DNA from: Allobosea sp. OK403
GTDB lineage: Bacteria; Pseudomonadota; Alphaproteobacteria; Rhizobiales; Beijerinckiaceae
Direction of reading: 5' to 3'
DNA: 38,839 bases
NCBI RefSeq assembly: GCF_900113835.1
Contig: NZ_FOQV01000020.1
Span: 1 to 38,839, forward strand
Shown here piece by piece: positions 15,427-23,418 of the stretch. The number at the start of each line of letters is the position of its first letter. The first letter of the stretch is position 1. The notes below the pieces were generated by a model, which worked only from the letters and a program-made list of their open reading frames with translations, ran no database searches and was not told where the DNA came from. Position numbers and translations under genes: made by a program.

Positions 15427-16260
15427 TCAGGCCCCCAGGATATCCCTTTCGAGCCTTGCGCGCAGGGCTGGCGTCACCGCCGGCGTCACGCCGAACCAGC
15501 GCGCGAATCCGGGCACGGCCTGGTGCAGCAGCATGCCGAGGCCGTCGACGATGACGCCACCGCGCTGCTCGACCTGCGTCAGCAGCGCGGTCTTCAGCGG
15601 CACATAGACGATGTCGTCGACGATCGTGCCGGGGCGCAGGCGCGCCAGGTCGAGCGCAAGCGGCGGCTGGCCCTTCATGCCGAGCGAGGTCGTGTTGACG
15701 ATGAGATCCGCCTCCCCGACCAAAACGTCGCGCTCGTCCCAGTCGCGCGCTCGCAGCGGCGCACCGAGAACCCGAGCAAGCTCATTGGCCCGCTCCCGGC
15801 TGCGATTGGCCAGGACGATGCCCGCCACGCCACGGCTTTTGAGCGCATAGGCGATGGCGCGTGCGGCGCCGCCCGCCCCGATCAGCAGCGCGGTGCGAAC
15901 CCCATCCTGCCAGCCCGGCACTGTTGCATCGAGATGGCCGAGGAAACCGGCGGCGTCGGTGTTGTCGCCGTAGAGCCGTCCGTTCTCGCGCCAGATCGTA
16001 TTGACCGCGCCCATGGCGCGCGCGGCCTCGCTGACCTCGTCGAGCAAGGGCAGCATCGCTTCCTTATGCGGGACGGTGACATTGCCACCCGTGAACTCGC
16101 CGGCCCGAATGCGTGCGACGAAGCCCGGCAGATCCGACGGCGCGACATCGATCCGCTCATAGGAACCGTCGAGGCCATGCTGCTCGAGCCAGGTTCCATG
16201 AATCAGTGGCGACCGCGAATGGGCAATCGGATGGCCGATGACGAAGCAGCGAAGAGTCAT
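15427..16260 (-). CDS. aroE: Shikimate dehydrogenase
   Basis: 277 aa. It reduces 3-dehydroshikimate to shikimate with NADPH, in aromatic amino-acid synthesis. The shikimate-binding SRSP is at 15-18; the catalytic Lys66 lies in NVTVPHKEAML and the partner Asp102 in GDNTDAAGF. The NADP-binding loop GAGGAAR is at 128-134, and NRSRERA after the second strand is the usual NADP phosphate clamp. NTTSLGMKG and DIVYVPLKTALL complete the family pattern. It sits 21 nt after maf in the leftward block. Confidence 0.97.
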   Translation of the reverse strand: MTLRCFVIGHPIAHSRSPLIHGTWLEQHGLDGSYERIDVAPSDLPGFVARIRAGEFTGGNVTVPHKEAMLPLLDEVSEAARAMGAVNTIWRENGRLYGDNTDAAGFLGHLDATVPGWQDGVRTALLIGAGGAARAIAYALKSRGVAGIVLANRSRERANELARVLGAPLRARDWDERDVLVGEADLIVNTTSLGMKGQPPLALDLARLRPGTIVDDIVYVPLKTALLTQVEQRGGVIVDGLGMLLHQAVPGFARWFGVTPAVTPALRARLERDILGA

Positions 16261-16281
16261 GGTGGATAGCGGTCCGAGGGA

Positions 16282-16908
16282 TCAGTGCGCGAGCAGGCCG
16301 TGACCGCGCAAGGCGGCAAGGACGGCAAGGAGCGGCAGGCCGAGAATGGTGAAATGGTCGCCTTCGACGTTGTCGAAGAGCTGGGCGCCGAGCCCTTCGA
16401 TCTGGTAGCCGCCGACGCTGGCAAAAGCGGACGGGCCCATTGCATCGACATAGGCCGCGATGAATTCCGGGCTCAGATTGCGCATGGTCAGATGGGCGAT
16501 CTGAACGCCTTGCGCGACCACCTCGCCGGCTTGCGCCAGGACGAAAGCCGAGCGCAGCTGATGCGTCCTGCCCGACAACATGGCGATCTGGGCATGGGCC
16601 GCGGCAGCGTCAGCGGGCTTATGATGACTGACGCCCTCACAACTCAATGTCTGATCGGCGCCGAGCACGATGCGCTGGGCATGAGCCTTTGAGACCGCCA
16701 ACGCCTTGGCGCGCGCAAGTTCGAGAGCCGCGCCCTCACCCGGCAGGCCTCGTTGCAGCAGGGACGCTTCGACGGCGCGTTCATCGATCTCGGGCTTGAT
16801 GACCTCGACGGGAATGCCGGCGGCAAGCAGCATGTCGCGCCGCGTCGTGCTGCCCGAGGCCAGCACGAGCGGAGCGGGACCCAGCCAAAGCGCGGCAGCG
16901 CCGCTCAT
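16282..16908 (-). CDS. Maf/YceF-family nucleotide pyrophosphatase
   Basis: 208 aa from the ATG at 16908, whose first bases overlap the ppsR stop (ATGA). Maf proteins hydrolyse non-canonical or modified nucleoside triphosphates. Seen: LVLASGSTTRRDMLLAAGIP, the conserved SxSxxR loop; DERAVE; the catalytic segment VLGADQTLSCEG; and FASVGGYQIEGLGAQLFDNV. The Gln after GAD resembles E. coli YceF (7-methyl-GTP) more than YhdE (dTTP/UTP); that subtype call is tentative. It belongs to the ppsR-maf-aroE-coaE-dnaQ run. Confidence 0.95.
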   Translation of the reverse strand: MSGAAALWLGPAPLVLASGSTTRRDMLLAAGIPVEVIKPEIDERAVEASLLQRGLPGEGAALELARAKALAVSKAHAQRIVLGADQTLSCEGVSHHKPADAAAAHAQIAMLSGRTHQLRSAFVLAQAGEVVAQGVQIAHLTMRNLSPEFIAAYVDAMGPSAFASVGGYQIEGLGAQLFDNVEGDHFTILGLPLLAVLAALRGHGLLAH

Positions 16909-17735
16909 GTCGCGATGAACTTCATGCGGTGGTCGCGCAGCAAATCGAGGATGGCGGCCGCCGTTTCCTCGATCGAGCGGCGGGTGACGTCGATCACCGG
17001 CCAGCCCTTGCGGGCGCAAAGCCGGCGCGACTGCGCGACCTCGTCGGCTACCATTGCGGGGTCGACATAGGGCGTCTCATCATCGGCCTTGAGCGAGAGC
17101 AAGCGGTTCTGCCTGATCTGGACGATGCGGTCGGCGCTGGCGACGAGGCCGACGACCAGCGGCTTCTTCAAGGCTTCGAGCTCTGGCGGCAATGGCACAT
17201 TTGGCACCAGCGGGATGTTGGCTGTCTTGATCCCGCGATTGGCGAGATAAATCGAGGTCGGCGTCTTCGAGGTCCGGCTGATGCCGACCAGGATGATATC
17301 GGCGCTTTCGAGATCGCCCCCGAGCTGCCCGTCATCATGCAGCAGCGTGTAGTTCATCGCATCGATGCGGCGGAAATATTCAGCGTTGAGGACGTGCTGG
17401 GCGCCGGGCTTCGGCGCCGAGGCCTGGCCGAGATAGGACTGGAACAGCGACAGCACCGGGTTGAGCACCGACAGGCAGGGGCAGCCGAGATCGCGACAAA
17501 ACGCCTCGAGCCGCGCCGACCATTCCGGTTCGACCAGGGTGTAGAGCACGACGCCGGGCGAGGCCTCGATCTCTGCAAGAACGCGGGCGAGCTGTGCCTC
17601 TGAGCGGACGAGCGGATAGACATGCTCGATCGCCGAGACGGTCTCGTATTGCGCGGCGGCAGCGCGGCTGACCGCGATCAGCGTTTCGCCGGTCGCGTCC
17701 GAGACGAGATGAAGGTGAAAATAATTGCGGGCCAC
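16905..17735 (-). CDS. ppsR: Pyruvate dikinase / PEP synthase regulatory protein (PPSR, DUF299)
   Basis: 276 aa from a GTG at 17735 with GGGAG five bases upstream, which gives the standard N-terminus MARNYFHLHLVSDATGETL; a longer frame to 17918 runs into the origin region and is rejected. The family is a bifunctional ADP-dependent kinase and Pi-dependent phosphorylase controlling PEP synthase or pyruvate phosphate dikinase. Its nucleotide-binding loop GISRTSKTP is at 151-159. The orthologue RP001 borders oriC in Rickettsia, and the ppsR-oriC-hemE order is shared with Caulobacter (literature knowledge). It is the first gene of the leftward block. Confidence 0.95.
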   Translation of the reverse strand: MARNYFHLHLVSDATGETLIAVSRAAAAQYETVSAIEHVYPLVRSEAQLARVLAEIEASPGVVLYTLVEPEWSARLEAFCRDLGCPCLSVLNPVLSLFQSYLGQASAPKPGAQHVLNAEYFRRIDAMNYTLLHDDGQLGGDLESADIILVGISRTSKTPTSIYLANRGIKTANIPLVPNVPLPPELEALKKPLVVGLVASADRIVQIRQNRLLSLKADDETPYVDPAMVADEVAQSRRLCARKGWPVIDVTRRSIEETAAAILDLLRDHRMKFIAT

Positions 17736-17846
17736 GTTGGCTCCCGGATTAACGAACAAAACCACCTCTAGCGCGCTGAGCGGACAAAGCAAATTGGACC
17801 GGAAGGCTGTCGGCGGGGCGGGCGGATTCGCGGGGCAGGGGATGAG

Positions 17847-17855
17847 TGTGGACAA
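17847..17855 (-). promoter_or_regulatory. DnaA box (8/9)
   Basis: TGTGGACAA on the plus strand reads TTGTCCACA on the minus strand, one base from TTATCCACA. It is the best DnaA box in the predicted origin. Confidence 0.65.
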
Positions 17856-17941
17856 CCGAGCGTCCCAGAGGCCTCCGGAAAGCGGCGTGTATAACCCCCC
17901 ATTTCGATCAACAGGCAAAGGGCTGTGGTCAGGTTCGGCGA

Positions 17942-17957
17942 TGTTTCACGTGAATCA
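17942..17957. promoter_or_regulatory. parS: parS site in predicted oriC (15/16)
   Basis: TGTTTCACGTGAATCA differs from the consensus TGTTTCACGTGAAACA at one base. The change creates GAATC (17952-17956), a CcrM-type methylation site inside parS. Confidence 0.85.
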
Positions 17958-17994
17958 TTTTCGAGGTCGGAAGCCCGGCCCCGATTCCAATTGG

Positions 17995-18010
17995 TTAAGA
18001 AAGCCTTAAC
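17995..18010. promoter_or_regulatory. CtrA-type binding site TTAA-N7-TTAA
   Basis: TTAAGAAAGCCTTAAC: two TTAA half-sites separated by exactly seven bases, the classical full CtrA motif. It lies in the predicted oriC, 38 bp from the parS. CtrA silences Caulobacter oriC by binding such sites; its use here is inferred. Confidence 0.7.
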
Positions 18011-18045
18011 GACCTCGATCGCCATTGCCGCATTCCGGCCATGAG

Positions 18046-18064
18046 GGTCCACGAGCTGTGGACC
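18046..18064. repeat. Inverted repeat of DnaA-box-like half-sites
   Basis: GGTCCAC-N5-GTGGACC is a perfect 7-bp inverted repeat. Each arm contains the TCCAC/GTGGA core of a DnaA box in opposite orientation, and a third TGTGGA box follows at 18068. Confidence 0.6.
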
Positions 18065-18108
18065 GGCTGTGGATGGCTTTGCGGCTAAGCCTGTGCCTGC
18101 CCCCAAGA

Positions 18109-18155
18109 GTCAAAAAAGAAGATTCTCTCTCAAGAATCATATTTAGAAGAGATCG
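18109..18155. other. A+T-rich candidate DNA-unwinding element
   Basis: An A+T-rich run (about two thirds A+T) in a very GC-rich surrounding, immediately before hemE. It includes the hairpin GATTCT-N6-AGAATC (18121-18138), with a GANTC site in each arm. It may also carry the hemE promoter. Confidence 0.5.
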
Positions 18156-18177
18156 AGAGCGATGGTCTGGATCGAGA

Positions 18178-19212
18178 ATGTCGACGCATAGCAAACCGAT
18201 TTTCCTGCGGGCACTTGACGGAGAGACACTGGTCACCCCTCCGCTCTGGCTGATGCGTCAGGCTGGCCGATACCTGCCGGAGTATCGCGAGCTTCGCTCC
18301 AAGGCCGGAAGCTTCCTCGCGCTTTGCTACAATCCCGAGCTCGCTGCCGAGGTCACCTTGCAGCCGATCCGGCGTTTCGGCTTCGATGCCGCGATCCTGT
18401 TCTCGGATATTCTCGTCATTCCGCAAGCGCTCGGGCAGGCCCTCTGGTTCGCCGAAGGCGAAGGTCCACGCCTCGAGCCGGTAGCCGATGAGGAGCGCTT
18501 GCGCGCCATCGATGGGCAAGCCGACCAGGACAAGCTTGCGCCGATCATCGAGACCGTGCGCCGGGTGAGAGCGGCCCTGCCCAGGGAGACCGCCCTCATC
18601 GGCTTCTGTGGCGCGCCCTGGACCGTGGCGACCTATATGGTGGCCGGTCGAGGCACTCCGGATCAGGGGCCAGCGAAAGAGCTGTTCACGCGCAACCCGG
18701 ATCTCTTCCAGCGCCTGATCGACCGGATCGTTGTCTCGTCGATCGACTATCTCAACGCTCAGATCGAAGCTGGGGTCGATGCCGTCCAGATCTTCGATAG
18801 TTGGGCGGGATCGCTGGGGCCGGCAGAGTTCGAGCGCTGGTGCATTGCGCCGACGAAGCGGATCGTCGAGGGCGTGCGGGCGCGTCATCCTCGGACCCGC
18901 ATCATCGGGTTTCCTCGTGGCGCCGGCGCTCTCATACCGGGCTATGTCACGGCGACGGGCGTCGATGCCGCTGGACTCGAAACCGATATCGACCGCGATT
19001 TCGTGCGCGATGCAATCCAGTCACTGGTGCCTGTCCAGGGCCATCTCGATCCGTTGATCCTGCGCGCCGGGGGGCCGGAGCTGGAGCGCGAGGTTGCCGC
19101 GATCAGATCGGTGTTCGGAGACAAGCCTTTCGTTTTCAATCTGGGTCACGGCATTTTGCCCGACACCCCAATCGCGCATGTCGAGCGGCTGATTGCCGCC
19201 GTCAGGGCGTGA
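18178..19212 (+). CDS. hemE: Uroporphyrinogen decarboxylase
   Basis: 344 aa from the ATG at 18178; an upstream in-frame extension to 18025 would run through the origin and is rejected. It decarboxylates uroporphyrinogen III to coproporphyrinogen III in haem synthesis. The family signature RQAGRYLPEYR is at 27-37. FGFDAAILFSDILVIPQALG carries the catalytic Asp region, and FCGAPWTVATYMVAGRG and VQIFDSWAGSLGP follow. It is the right-hand border gene of the predicted oriC and is followed 15 bp later by hemJ, so two haem enzymes form an operon. Its promoter region overlaps GANTC sites and the A+T-rich element. Confidence 0.98.
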   Translation: MSTHSKPIFLRALDGETLVTPPLWLMRQAGRYLPEYRELRSKAGSFLALCYNPELAAEVTLQPIRRFGFDAAILFSDILVIPQALGQALWFAEGEGPRLEPVADEERLRAIDGQADQDKLAPIIETVRRVRAALPRETALIGFCGAPWTVATYMVAGRGTPDQGPAKELFTRNPDLFQRLIDRIVVSSIDYLNAQIEAGVDAVQIFDSWAGSLGPAEFERWCIAPTKRIVEGVRARHPRTRIIGFPRGAGALIPGYVTATGVDAAGLETDIDRDFVRDAIQSLVPVQGHLDPLILRAGGPELEREVAAIRSVFGDKPFVFNLGHGILPDTPIAHVERLIAAVRA

Positions 19213-19227
19213 GGGAGGACCATTGCG

Positions 19228-19650
19228 ATGTATGAATGGATCAAGGCCTTTCACGTCATGGCAGTAATCGCCTGGATGGCGAGCATGCTCTATTTGCCGC
19301 GCCTGATGGTCTATCACGCGGAAGCGCAGACTGGGTCGATCCAGTCCGAGACCTTCAAGATCATGGAGCGGCGGCTGCTCAAGGGCATCATGACGCCCTC
19401 GATGATCGTGACCTGGATCCTGGGCCTTTACCTCGCCTGGTCGGGCTTCGGCTTCAAGGGCGGCTGGCTGCACGGCAAGATCCTGCTGGTCTTCATCCTG
19501 TCGGGCATCCATGGCTATCTGGTAGGACGGGTCCGTGCCTTCGCCGAGGATCGCAACCTCAAGAGCGCGCGGTTCTATCGTATCATCAACGAGGTTCCCG
19601 CCGTCTTGATGGCGTTGATCGTGATCCTCGTCGTCGTCAAACCGTTCTGA
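19228..19650 (+). CDS. hemJ: Protoporphyrinogen IX oxidase HemJ
   Basis: 140 aa, about four hydrophobic segments: WIKAFHVMAVIAWMASMLYL, MTPSMIVTWILGLYLAW, ILLVFILSGIHGYLVGRVRA and VLMALIVILVV. HemJ (UPF0093) is the oxygen-independent membrane protoporphyrinogen oxidase used by most alphaproteobacteria. His9 in the first segment and the conserved Lys/Arg residues near the membrane faces fit the family. The start has GAGGGAGGA upstream. It directly follows hemE, and this hemE-hemJ-rho order near the origin supports the assignment. Confidence 0.93.
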   Translation: MYEWIKAFHVMAVIAWMASMLYLPRLMVYHAEAQTGSIQSETFKIMERRLLKGIMTPSMIVTWILGLYLAWSGFGFKGGWLHGKILLVFILSGIHGYLVGRVRAFAEDRNLKSARFYRIINEVPAVLMALIVILVVVKPF

Positions 19651-19866
19651 ATTTCACGGTGGAGCGATTGGTTCTCCGAGGGGGACGGCACCTTGTCGTT
19701 TCCCGCTTGAGCCCGGTTGAGAATCCCGCTATCAAGCCCCTGCGCTCGTTTGGCGTATTCCCTGTTGCCGATGGTTCGTGAGCCCGCTGCCTGCGCAGAC
19801 GCTCATGGCGCGCAACCGCAACGCTGGTCCGTCCTGGACCTGACGTTCTTCTCCGTTACCTCCTGA

Positions 19867-19890
19867 CCCCTGTTCGTTTCGCAGGGGCTT
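19867..19890 (+). promoter_or_regulatory. Hairpin in rho leader
   Basis: CCCCTG-N9-CAGGGG followed by CTTTC, 19 nt before the rho start in a 258-bp leader. rho genes are often autoregulated in the leader; this hairpin could be part of that or sequester the start. No further support. Confidence 0.3.
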
Positions 19891-19908
19891 TCACGATCCG
19901 GGTGCCCC

Positions 19909-21174
19909 ATGCGGGAAATCAAGCTCCAAGACCTCAAGGTCAAATCGCCGACCGAACTTCTGACCTTCTCCGAGGGGCTCGAGGTCGAGAACGCCAGCAC
20001 GATGCGCAAGCAGGAGCTGATGTTCGCGATCCTGAAGCAGCTTGCAGCGAAGGACACCGAGATCCTCGGCGAGGGCGTGGTCGAGGTTCTGCCTGACGGT
20101 TTCGGTTTTCTGCGTTCGTCGGATTCGAACTATCTGCCGGGTCCCGACGACATCTATGTCTCGCCGACGCAGATTCGGAAATTCGGTTTGCGCACCGGCG
20201 ATACGGTCGAAGGCCCGATCCGCGGCCCCAAGGATGGCGAACGCTATTTCGCGCTGCTCAAGGTCAACACGATCAATTTCGAGGATCCCGAGCGGATCAA
20301 GCACAAGATCAACTTTGATAACCTGACGCCGCTTTATCCCGATGAGCGCCTGCGCATGGAAGTGCCGGACGCAACGAAGAAGGATTTCTCGGCCCGCGTC
20401 ATCGACATCGTCTCGCCGATCGGCAAGGGCCAGCGCGCCCTGATCGTGGCGCCGCCGCGCACCGGTAAGACCGTGCTGCTGCAGAACATCGCGCAGTCGA
20501 TCACGACCAATCATCCGGAATGCTATCTGATCGTCCTGCTGATCGACGAGCGGCCCGAGGAAGTCACCGACATGCAGCGCTCGGTGAAGGGCGAGGTCGT
20601 TTCCTCGACTTTCGACGAGCCGGCCTCGCGCCACGTCCAGGTCGCCGAGATGGTGATTGAGAAGGCCAAGCGCCTGGTCGAGCATGGCCGCGACGTCGTC
20701 ATCCTGCTCGATTCGATCACGCGTCTGGGTCGCGCCTACAACACAGTGGTGCCGTCCTCCGGCAAGGTGCTGACCGGTGGTGTCGACGCCAACGCCCTGC
20801 AGCGGCCCAAGCGCTTCTTCGGTGCGGCGCGCAATATCGAAGAGGGCGGCTCGCTGACCATCGTCGCCACCGCGCTGATCGATACCGGCAGCCGCATGGA
20901 CGAAGTCATTTTCGAAGAGTTCAAGGGCACCGGCAACTCCGAGGTGATCCTCGACCGCAAGGTCGCCGACAAGCGCATCTTCCCGGCGATCGACATCCTC
21001 AAGTCGGGTACCCGCAAGGAAGAGCTCATCACGCCCAAGGATGTGCTGGCCAAGACCTACGTGCTGCGCCGCATCCTGAATCCGATGGGCCCGCAGGACG
21101 CGATCGAGTTCCTGATGGACAAGCTGCGCCAGACCAAACAGAACTCCGACTTCTTCGACTCGATGAACACCTGA
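19909..21174 (+). CDS. rho: Transcription termination factor Rho
   Basis: 421 aa. Rho is a hexameric RNA-dependent ATPase that ends transcription. The N-terminal helical part (1-48) is followed by the cold-shock-like RNA-binding domain (about 50-125, DGFGFLRSSDSNYLPGPDD). Then comes the RecA-like motor with Walker A in APPRTGKTV (181-189), Walker B around DVVILLDSITRLGRAYN, the Q-loop/R-loop region LTGGVDANALQRPKRFFGAA, and ENIEEGGS-like IEEGGSLTIVATAL. No insertion is seen in the N-terminal region. The Arg-Thr in Walker A (usual Lys-Ala) is a mild variant. It ends at a good intrinsic terminator. Confidence 0.99.
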   Translation: MREIKLQDLKVKSPTELLTFSEGLEVENASTMRKQELMFAILKQLAAKDTEILGEGVVEVLPDGFGFLRSSDSNYLPGPDDIYVSPTQIRKFGLRTGDTVEGPIRGPKDGERYFALLKVNTINFEDPERIKHKINFDNLTPLYPDERLRMEVPDATKKDFSARVIDIVSPIGKGQRALIVAPPRTGKTVLLQNIAQSITTNHPECYLIVLLIDERPEEVTDMQRSVKGEVVSSTFDEPASRHVQVAEMVIEKAKRLVEHGRDVVILLDSITRLGRAYNTVVPSSGKVLTGGVDANALQRPKRFFGAARNIEEGGSLTIVATALIDTGSRMDEVIFEEFKGTGNSEVILDRKVADKRIFPAIDILKSGTRKEELITPKDVLAKTYVLRRILNPMGPQDAIEFLMDKLRQTKQNSDFFDSMNT

Positions 21175-21221
21175 TTGTCCTCCTCGGAGGAGAACGTACC
21201 CGCTCAGCTGGTGGATATGGG

Positions 21222-21251
21222 AAGGGTCGCGTAAGCGGCCCTTTTCTTTTT
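21222..21251 (+). terminator. rho intrinsic terminator
   Basis: GGGTCGC (21224-21230), loop GTAA and GCGGCCC (21235-21241, one G/T wobble) are followed by TTTTCTTTTT. It lies 47 nt after the rho stop. Confidence 0.85.
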
Positions 21252-21352
21252 GGAGCTGGGTGGCTTAGCGGGCCAAAGGCAAGGCTTTCAAATCAAGCGA
21301 TCGTGCCGAGGTGATTTGCGATACGTCGACCTCCAGGGAAGATCGTGCGGTT

Positions 21353-23353
21353 TCAGCGGCCTTCAGCGATGGCCTGCGCCAATCGATTCGGCTCCGTGAC
21401 GGGCGGCAGGCAGCGACCGGCAAAGCAGATGAAGGCTGCGCCCTTACCGGCCTGGCGTGCCATCGCGGCGGCTGGGTGCTCGGCCGGCAGGCTCGACGGA
21501 TCCGGGCAATCAACCTGGGTCGTCACCGTATAGGGCAAGGCGAGCGCCGCCTGGTGCAGCGCTGCCCGCTCCGTTCCCGCCAGCACGATCTCCACACCAT
21601 GCCGCGCCAGATCATAGGCGTTCAGGATCGAGCCATGCGCCATGGGTGCGCGTTCGGCCGCGGCCAGCGCAGCGCCAAGGAACGCGTCGGCGCGATCGCG
21701 ATCCTCCACATCACCGCTCTTGATCGCCAGGCGCAGCAGATTGCTGGCGTGAATCCCGTTGGCGTTGGGCACAGCATCGTCATGGGTCGGGCGCGGTATG
21801 ACCGGCAAGCCCTTGTTTTCCATAAGAGTCATACCGAGTAGATTCGTAGTGCCGCTAAGGTAGTGCCGCTGCAGATGGGCGCTCCAGCGCCGGGCATCAT
21901 CGAGGTAGTGCTGCTCGAATGTCGCGTCGTGCAGCGCCAGCGCAGCGTCTGCCATAGCGGCGTGATCGAGCGCGAAGCCGGGCTTGATCAGGCGGCTCTT
22001 GCGATAGGAATGGGCGAGCTCGTCGCCATCGCCCATCGATTCGGCGACGAAATGGTAGGCGCGCCGGGCAAGGGCCAGCCAGCCCTTGCGGCCGAGCAGG
22101 CCGGATGCCCGGGTCAGCGCCGCGATCATCATGCCGTTCCAGTCGGCCAGGATCTTGTCGTCGCGGGCGGGCGGAATCCGTTCGGCCCGGATCGCCAGCA
22201 ATCGCTCGCGGATTTTGGCCAAGACGACCGCCGTCTCAGGATCGGGATCGGGCGTTTCCAACCGATTGAGGATCGCGACCTCTTCCCAATTGCCGTGCGC
22301 GGTCACGTCGTAATGGAGCGCGAGCAGGCGAGCCTCTTCCGCCGAGAGATGCGTTTCGAGCTCGCGCGCGGTCCAGACATAGAACTTGCCCTCGACGCCT
22401 TCGGAATCGGCGTCGAGACTGGCGGCGAAAGCGCCCTCCGGCAGCAGCATGTCGCGTGAGAGCCAGGCGACGATGCCCTCGGCCGCCATTCTCATCAGGG
22501 GGTCGCCGCTGCGGGCGGCCTCCAATGCGTAGAGGTTGAGCAATTGGGCGTTGTCGTAGAGCATTTTCTCGAAATGCGGGGCGAGCCAGCGCTCATCGAC
22601 GGAATAGCGGGCGAAGCCGCCGCCGAGATGGTCATGGATGCCGCCGCGCGCCATTCGTTCCAGCGTTCTGAGGGCAGGCGCCAGCGTGGCAGTGGAGCCT
22701 GTGCGCGTACCATGGCGCCAGAGCATTTCGATCAGGCCGGGATTGGGGAATTTCGGTGCGCCGCGCAGGCCGCCATGATGCGGATCGAAGGCGCCGGCGA
22801 TCTGACCCGCCAGCGCATCGAGATCGGGTTCGCCGGCGTCGTCCGTCGCGAAGGCTTCGGCTTGCGTAAGGGCGGCGCGAATGGCTGTGGCGTTGCGCGC
22901 GATGCGATCGGGATCCTGCCGGTGGATCGCGGCGAGCTGTCTCAGCACGCCGGTGAAGGAGGGCCGGCCATGGCGCGCCTCGGGCGGGAAATAGGTGCCG
23001 CCCCAGAACGGGTCGCCATCGGCGGTCAGGAACATGGTCAGCGGCCAACCGCCCTGCTCGCCCAGGCTGTGCAGCGCGCTCATATAGACATGGTCGATAT
23101 CGGGCCTTTCCTCACGGTCGACCTTGATGTTCACGAAGAGCTCGTTCATCACCGCCGCGGTTGCAGGGTCCTCGAAACTTTCATGCGCCATGACATGGCA
23201 CCAATGGCAGGCGGCGTAACCGACCGAGAGCAGGACCGGCCGGCCGCTGCGCTTGGCCTCGGCGAAGGCGGCCTCGCTCCATTCCCACCAGTGAACCGGA
23301 TTGTCCTTATGCTGCAGGAGATAGGGGCTGGCGGCATCCGCGAGACGGTTCAT
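21353..23353 (-). CDS. DUF255 thioredoxin-domain protein (YyaL / SSP411 family)
   Basis: 666 aa from the ATG at 23353. The N-terminus MNRLADAASPYLLQHKDNPV is typical. A thioredoxin-like domain (about 1-165) carries the CHWC motif at 49-52 and VKVDREERPDID-like VDREERPDIDHVYM. The remaining ~500 residues form an alpha/alpha six-barrel like that of epimerases and glycosidases (GGIHDHLGGGFARYSVDERW, FEKMLYDNAQLLNLYALEA). The biochemical role is unknown across the family. It is inserted leftward between rho and mnmE, against the direction of its neighbours, with its 5' end 65 bp from the mnmE start, so the two share a divergent promoter region. Confidence 0.94.
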   Translation of the reverse strand: MNRLADAASPYLLQHKDNPVHWWEWSEAAFAEAKRSGRPVLLSVGYAACHWCHVMAHESFEDPATAAVMNELFVNIKVDREERPDIDHVYMSALHSLGEQGGWPLTMFLTADGDPFWGGTYFPPEARHGRPSFTGVLRQLAAIHRQDPDRIARNATAIRAALTQAEAFATDDAGEPDLDALAGQIAGAFDPHHGGLRGAPKFPNPGLIEMLWRHGTRTGSTATLAPALRTLERMARGGIHDHLGGGFARYSVDERWLAPHFEKMLYDNAQLLNLYALEAARSGDPLMRMAAEGIVAWLSRDMLLPEGAFAASLDADSEGVEGKFYVWTARELETHLSAEEARLLALHYDVTAHGNWEEVAILNRLETPDPDPETAVVLAKIRERLLAIRAERIPPARDDKILADWNGMMIAALTRASGLLGRKGWLALARRAYHFVAESMGDGDELAHSYRKSRLIKPGFALDHAAMADAALALHDATFEQHYLDDARRWSAHLQRHYLSGTTNLLGMTLMENKGLPVIPRPTHDDAVPNANGIHASNLLRLAIKSGDVEDRDRADAFLGAALAAAERAPMAHGSILNAYDLARHGVEIVLAGTERAALHQAALALPYTVTTQVDCPDPSSLPAEHPAAAMARQAGKGAAFICFAGRCLPPVTEPNRLAQAIAEGR

Positions 23354-23418
23354 CGGCGTGGCTTTCCGGCCGGGCGCCAAAGCGAGGATGGGGCCGGGCG
23401 CAGCATGGTGTTCGAGAG

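Larger units (their letters stand above)
17736..18177. other. oriC: Predicted chromosomal replication origin (oriC)
   Basis: A 442-bp non-coding gap between divergent ppsR and hemE, the order that flanks oriC in Caulobacter and Rickettsia. It contains a DnaA box TGTGGACAA (17847-17855, 8/9 to the reverse of TTATCCACA), weaker boxes TGTGGACCG (18057-18065) and TGTGGATGG (18068-18076), a CtrA-type site, six GANTC sites, a 15/16 parS, and an A+T-rich stretch (about 18109-18155, roughly two thirds A+T) that could be the unwinding element. Genes on both sides mostly point away from it. Function is predicted, not shown. Confidence 0.8.

Noticed and set aside
17736..17918. Upstream extension of ppsR, and the hemE frame back to 18025
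   Set aside because: Both would code through the predicted oriC. The conserved N-termini begin at the GTG 17735 and the ATG 18178.
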